Translations under genes and position numbers: made by a program
NCBI GenBank assembly: GCA_023415795.1
Contig: JAEZJG010000025.1
Location: forward strand, 1 to 13,117
DNA length: 13,117 bases
Direction: 5' to 3'
Origin: Bacillota bacterium
GTDB lineage: Bacteria; Bacillota; Clostridia; Christensenellales; SZUA-584
Shown here: in pieces, positions 13,011-13,117 of the stretch
How positions within the stretch are numbered: position 1 is the first letter of the stretch
Layout: the number at the start of each line of letters is the position of its first letter
The notes under the pieces: generated by a model
Told to the model about the DNA's origin: nothing
The model's input: the letters and a program-made list of their open reading frames with translations, nothing else
The model's database searches: none

Positions 13011-13117
13011 TGGGGTGAGGAAAAAAGAAGAGGCATAAATCTTCAAAACCTTGTAGACTAGAGTTACCACACAAAAACCTGCAAGGAGAGAAATATGCCT
13101 CAAGTGGATTATAGCGC
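12994..13117 (+). mobile_element. probable left end of an insertion sequence (continues beyond window)
   Basis: From GGTTCTATACTATACATTGG (12994-13013) onward the sequence changes from GC-rich coding DNA to AT-rich non-coding DNA. It interrupts the signal-peptide region of the lipoprotein gene, and after about 100 bp it leads into a ribosome binding site and a new gene start pointing away from the junction. That is the usual layout of an IS end: terminal inverted repeat, short leader, transposase. The other end is outside the window, so neither the inverted repeat nor a target duplication can be verified. The family is not established; an ISL3-like element is a guess from the end and protein start. 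Confidence 0.5.
13095..13117 (+). CDS. first codons of a probable transposase, truncated by window edge
   Basis: ATG at 13095 is preceded by AAGGAG (13083-13088) with 6 nt spacing, a convincing translation start. Only MPQVDYS and part of an eighth codon are visible, far too little to assign a family. The transposase reading is inferred from its position about 100 bp inside what looks like an IS end. It could be another gene if no IS is present. Confidence 0.4.

Noticed and set aside
13011..13103. Extension of the lipoprotein frame to a TTG at 13103
   Set aside because: The extra residues are translated through the IS-like end and the ribosome binding site region of the opposite-strand gene, with no ribosome binding site of their own.

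Overview
The window looks like chromosomal DNA from a GC-rich, low-complexity-envelope Firmicute, most likely a Clostridia lineage. This rests on gene content: a class B sortase, a NusG-domain-II/Gx-transporter pair, a YugP-type membrane metallopeptidase, an L10-type r-protein leader, strong AGGAGG ribosome binding sites and frequent TTG starts. I cannot name a species from sequence alone.

Layout. 1-2348: the ribosomal stalk cluster rplK (5' truncated by the window edge), rplA, rplJ, rplL on the + strand. It carries a probable L1 feedback hairpin before rplA and a promoter, L10 leader and attenuator before rplJ, and it ends at a strong terminator after rplL. The usual downstream rpoBC is not there. 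2374-3264 (-): a membrane-anchored class B sortase. 3265-4139: no gene; its main content is a tandem array of about 3.8 copies of a ~163 bp imperfect-palindrome unit, then the terminator of the next operon. 4140-8511 (-): a drug-efflux-type operon in the order TetR regulator, short ABC half-transporter, long ABC half-transporter. The two half-transporters form one heterodimer with one canonical and one degenerate ATP site. A perfect-arm operator palindrome lies at the tetR promoter. 8675-10291 (+): a divergent, tightly coupled trio (NusG domain II protein, Gx transporter/heptaprenyl-diphosphate-synthase-component-I-like protein, YugP-like zinc peptidase), whose first gene appears to be transcribed leaderless. 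10399-12550 (+): a monocistronic transketolase with its own promoter and terminator. 12549-13010 (-): a small lipoprotein gene whose 5' end seems to be cut by the tip of an insertion sequence (about 12994 to the window end), with the first codons of a probable transposase at 13095.

Most genes are ordinary housekeeping or efflux genes. I see no clear novel defence or mobile system. The least explained items are the tandem repeat array, the leaderless start at 8675, and the insertion-sequence junction in the lipoprotein gene.
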